64,000 nt of DNA from Myrica gale (Eukaryota > Streptophyta > Magnoliopsida > Fagales > Myricaceae), in assembly GCA_963930655.1 (NCBI GenBank), contig OZ005608.1, forward strand, positions 24,267,271 to 24,331,270, given 5' to 3'. A program made the translations under genes and the position numbers. Position 1 is the stretch's first letter. The number at the start of each line of letters is the position of its first letter. Below are positions 61,038 through 64,000 of the stretch, in pieces. Under the pieces are notes generated by a model that saw nothing but the letters and a program-made list of their open reading frames with translations, made no database searches and had not been told where the DNA came from.

Positions 61038-62137
61038 CTAAAAGGCAATCCTGAGCTTTTCTTGATCATCCGGGAGCTCCTGCACGTCCCGACTCAATTT
61101 ATCCACTTGCTCCTGAAGAGGCTGTAGAGCGGTCTTCACAGTCGCGCCCACACGGCTGTCAAGAGCCGCAAATAGCAAGGTCACCCTAGGAGGAGGCACT
61201 ACATGCGCTCTTATCTCAATAGGTGCCTCTGATTTGGTGGGTCTGGTGTCAATTGATGCTCGTGTTGCCTCCTCTGCAGCCATTGCGGCTCTACGAGCAA
61301 ACCGTCGAGTCAGAGCACCCTTTTGCCCATTGCTCTTGGAAAAGGTGAACTTGTTTAGCGCGCCCTTCACCTCTTTACCAGTCTCTCGTTACCAATCACA
61401 ACACCTCATTGGATGAGGAACCGCGTCAGAAACACATCGTACGGAAGACTGTTATCCTTAATTCTCAAGCTTGATCCATGATCAGCTCGAACATGTAGAG
61501 CAGGAAATCTATCCGCGTCTGCTGGCCCAACAAGAGCATACATTGAACTCTAGTGAACGAGCAGTCGGTGGAATGAGTTCTGCCATCGACGTTCGACGTC
61601 CAAATAATGTGCAAAATCTGTCAAAATGTACTGAACTCACTCTGCTTGATTATGATGCCCACCACTTCAAAGGTCTTTCCCGTCATCAGCGTCCACAGGT
61701 CTTGCTCTGATGTCTTCTGCTCATCCATTAGGGGTACTGTCAGAAAGCAGGGGGTCTCGGGCATGGGGCAGTGTAAGAAATAAGCAATGACGTCTGCCGA
61801 GAATAAGAACTGTACGCCTCACACCTTTAGCTGCACCTCAGGTGCTCTATCTATCGAGACGAGCGCACAAAAGAAATATTGCACAAGTGTGTCCACACAA
61901 AACCCCTCAGTCCACGAAAGCTGATGCAGAAATCTTTGGTACTCAAAGAGCTAGTAGAGGGAGTGCTCCTCGTACAATAAGTGGTCAAAATCAGAGAGCG
62001 ACACTGGACGCTCTTTGGCCATCAGCCGCCTCCTCAGGTACTCCATTCACCTCTCCAATGTCATCATTATATCAGCGACTTCCTGCTCTTGGGACGACGA
62101 TCTCGTCCCGATCCTCGTTGTGCGCGTGCGCTTAACT
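61038..62137 (-). pseudogene. Relic of a plant transposon-associated ORF
   Basis: Minus-strand text over about 1.1 kb resembles the 'putative plant transposon protein' domain (Pfam Transposase_32 type): QRFLHQLSWTEGF, DVIAYFL, then a helical LLYMFELIMDQA region and a basic KFTFSKSNGQKGALTRR tail with a short coiled coil. Several breaks interrupt it, so it is an old fossil. The element type that carried it is uncertain. Confidence 0.45.
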
Positions 62138-62264
62138 ACTAACATTTTATGTATGCTGCGAAAATTGTATATAAATATGTGTTAATAAGTAATCACAATA
62201 ATTAACGTATTGCTTAGAAAAAATTAATCACAATAACATAATTATTAATGAAGTTGCAACAAAA

Positions 62265-63275
62265 AAGTGATCCATCGCCATCCAAAGCGATCGATCACTA
62301 AATAGACCGATCGATTGTTTATGTAACTGATTGATTGATGAATGAAAATGGTGCGTTCATGAAAACAACGATTGATCGTTAATAATTAAGTGATCGATCG
62401 GTCCTGCATGGAAACACACAATTTATAAGGACCGATTGATTGCTCAATAAATCATCGATCTGTCCCCTACCAAATGCAACGATTGATCGTTTAATTTAAC
62501 CGATTGATCGTTGGACTTAGCACCTACAAAGCGATCGATCGCCAATGAAGGTGATTGATCAGTACGGGAACGAAAACACACAGACGTTTCAAAACCCTAA
62601 AACATGCCCATAATCACCCAAAATTGATCCCAAAACAATCCTAAACTCTTAAAACATTCATCAACAATTAAATAAATACATTTTACGGACCTAAATGGAT
62701 GATATAGCAAATTAAAAAATGTAGACTAACAACTCGTTTACAACCGCTTAATATCGCTTAAAAACAATATAAGTACATACCTTTGATGTAAAAGACAATG
62801 AAGGATGATTCCATGCACTTTGGAGGACAATGCAACATGAAATGGCTCCTTGAAATCTGAAAGGATGTAGAGATTTTTTAGAGAGATAACTGGTAAAAAT
62901 GGCTTTGGTCGTTTCATATAATCCTTCGCGACGATCGATCGCTAGTCTCAAGACGATCGATCGCTATATTGTAACATGTGGCGTCCTTCAATTCGTTGAG
63001 AAAAAGTGACAATTACGTTTTTCGATCGATCGACATATCGTAGTGATCGATCAGTGATTTAAAATACGTGACAATCATTCATTTGTCCTATTAGCGAGCG
63101 ATCAGTGAGGAATCGGTTCGTATGAACGATCGATTTGTTTTCAAAGTCACGTGTTTATTAATAACCGATTGATCGATATATAAACAACGATCGATCGGTT
63201 GGACTGACAACTTAAATTATGTCGCCTAAACTTTTGCTTTTAGTGACGGAGCATTTCGTTACGAAAGGAATGATC
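62265..63275. repeat. GATCGATC-rich block
   Basis: About twenty copies of CGATCGATC, GATTGATCG and close variants occur in two clusters (62265-62560 and 62925-63275), often paired in inverted orientation and spaced irregularly by 15-60 bp. The motif is a palindrome and far denser than chance. It adjoins a CACTA right end, so a subterminal-repeat role is likely. Confidence 0.75.
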
Positions 63276-63480
63276 GATCAGAGTGTGACGAAACTTTTCA
63301 TCTCCAAAAAATTAACTTTTAGTGACAACAATTTTATTTCGTCACAAATAAAACCTTAAGTGACGAAAATTAGTTTAGTCGTGAAAAATCCTTTTATAGT
63401 GACGAAAATAACAATTTGTCATTAAAAATATGCTTTTAGTGATTAAATTCATTTAGCAACTAAAAATCAATTTTCTAGTG
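63230..63480. mobile_element. CACTA right terminus with subterminal repeats
   Basis: Five or more TTTTAGTGACGAAA / TTTCGTCAC-type motifs precede the end ...AATCAATTTTCTAGTG. On the minus strand this reads CACTAGAAAATTGATT, a canonical CACTA terminal repeat. The matching left terminus was not found in the window, so the element's extent is unknown; it could enclose the gene at 55616-58207. Confidence 0.75.
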
Positions 63481-63916
63481 ATGTGACCAGTCGATGAAAA
63501 GCACGAAAGCATATAACTGATAGCACCCGCATCTGGACAGACATTTTTATTAGTCATCTTATAACACATTAATTCTAATTTATGTAAACATCTGAAAGGG
63601 AAGGAGCTGTGGGCCAACCTCTCTCACTACCACTAACATATTCCAAACACAAACAAATCAAAAGGGAGATTTCCAATCAAATGACATCCCCACAGTTACT
63701 CCTATTCTATAGTTCAATTATTCCCTTCAAATTTCTCTCCTCCCTTTCGCTTAGTTTAAAGACAGTGCCAGCTCTAATAAGAACAAAAGCTCCTTTATCC
63801 TCTAATAACAACAAAATTTTCGCTAACAATTAGTTTGAAACTTCCCCAAAATTCATGAGCAGCTTTTCTCATTTCTAAACCACCTCTAATCATAATTCTT
63901 CAATTATTACATATAA
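63481..63916. other. Spacer, possibly 3' UTR of a minus-strand gene
   Basis: No recognisable gene. If the frame at 63917-64000 is real, its 3' UTR lies here. Confidence 0.3.
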
Positions 63917-64000
63917 TTAGTATGCTTCCAGTGGTCCCAATGTTGGCCAAGCCTGCATCATTTTTCCTGTAGCTGGGCCAACAATGGCCTGCCCTCTGGA
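63917..64000 (-). CDS. Possible C-terminal codons of an unidentified gene, cut by the window edge
   Basis: The minus-strand frame from the edge reads SRGQAIVGPATGKMMQAW, then PTLGPLEAY and a TAA stop at 63917. The composition is less AT-biased than the flank and looks coding, but 27 codons are too few to name a family. Confidence 0.3.
   Translation of the reverse strand, partial: SRGQAIVGPATGKMMQAWPTLGPLEAY

Noticed and set aside
61471-62135. Plus-strand frames over the transposon relic
   Set aside because: They are shadows of the minus-strand relic, where the recognisable text lies.
62265-63275. CRISPR-like or satellite array
   Set aside because: The motif is only 8 bp and palindromic, spacing is irregular, and there are no constant-length spacers.

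Overview
The window is nuclear DNA of a flowering plant, almost certainly a eudicot. The evidence is AT-rich intergenic DNA, GT-AG introns, a tandem family of S-domain (G-type lectin) receptor kinases with the standard seven-exon layout, an FQR1-type quinone reductase gene, a PBP1/KIC-type EF-hand gene, and many plant-type transposons. The species cannot be named from the sequence alone. No rRNA, tRNA or CRISPR was seen.

Host genes. (1) An apparently intact S-domain receptor kinase lies on the minus strand (8253-11892). (2) A paralogue on the plus strand (about 27600-31691) has a complete ectodomain, membrane segment and kinase, but its signal-peptide reading frame is broken. (3) A receptor-kinase pseudogene (32957-34911) has a hAT MITE in its ectodomain exon and a deletion that removes the membrane segment and most of the kinase. 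(4) A kinase-only fragment (36168-37002) follows. (5) A PBP1/KIC-like calcium-binding gene is at 18389-18736, minus. (6) A four-exon FQR1-like NAD(P)H:quinone oxidoreductase gene is at 45565-49974, plus. (7) The last codons of an unidentified minus-strand gene may lie at 63917-64000.

Mobile DNA fills most of the rest. From left to right: a degenerate hAT transposase gene (1-3596); a Pack-MULE carrying a ribosomal protein eS8 fragment, with a retroposon nested in it (3615-6179); another retroposon beside a TRIM (6684-8018); a fold-back MULE-like element (12668-13570); a Tourist-type element (13701-14908); a Pack-MULE carrying MTHFR fragments (15908-18058); more retroposons (19441-20345, 21465-22240, 23101-23368, 32510-32810, 35205-36039); a local tandem repeat split by two hAT-type insertions (24931-26930); a probable solo LTR (38926-40250); three short TIR elements (41761-43920); a LINE ORF2 3' fragment (50735-51955); a short retroposon with an 18-bp duplication (52328-52513); and a CACTA-rich right flank (54376-63480) with subterminal-repeat arrays, a Transposase_24-type gene and a GATCGATC-rich block.

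The most informative structures are target-site duplications readable by eye. They give insertion boundaries and relative order for about ten elements. They also show one family of short non-coding retroposons (about 0.75-0.95 kb, poly-A tail, 15-17 bp duplications) that has seeded the region repeatedly. The receptor-kinase cluster is a small birth-and-death array. It shows one intact gene, one recently damaged gene, two pseudogenes and a tract of near-identity that suggests gene conversion or very recent duplication. I saw no wholly new biological system. The best candidates for follow-up are the MTHFR Pack-MULE whose captured start codon lies inside its terminal inverted repeats, the non-coding retroposon family, and the GATCGATC block.
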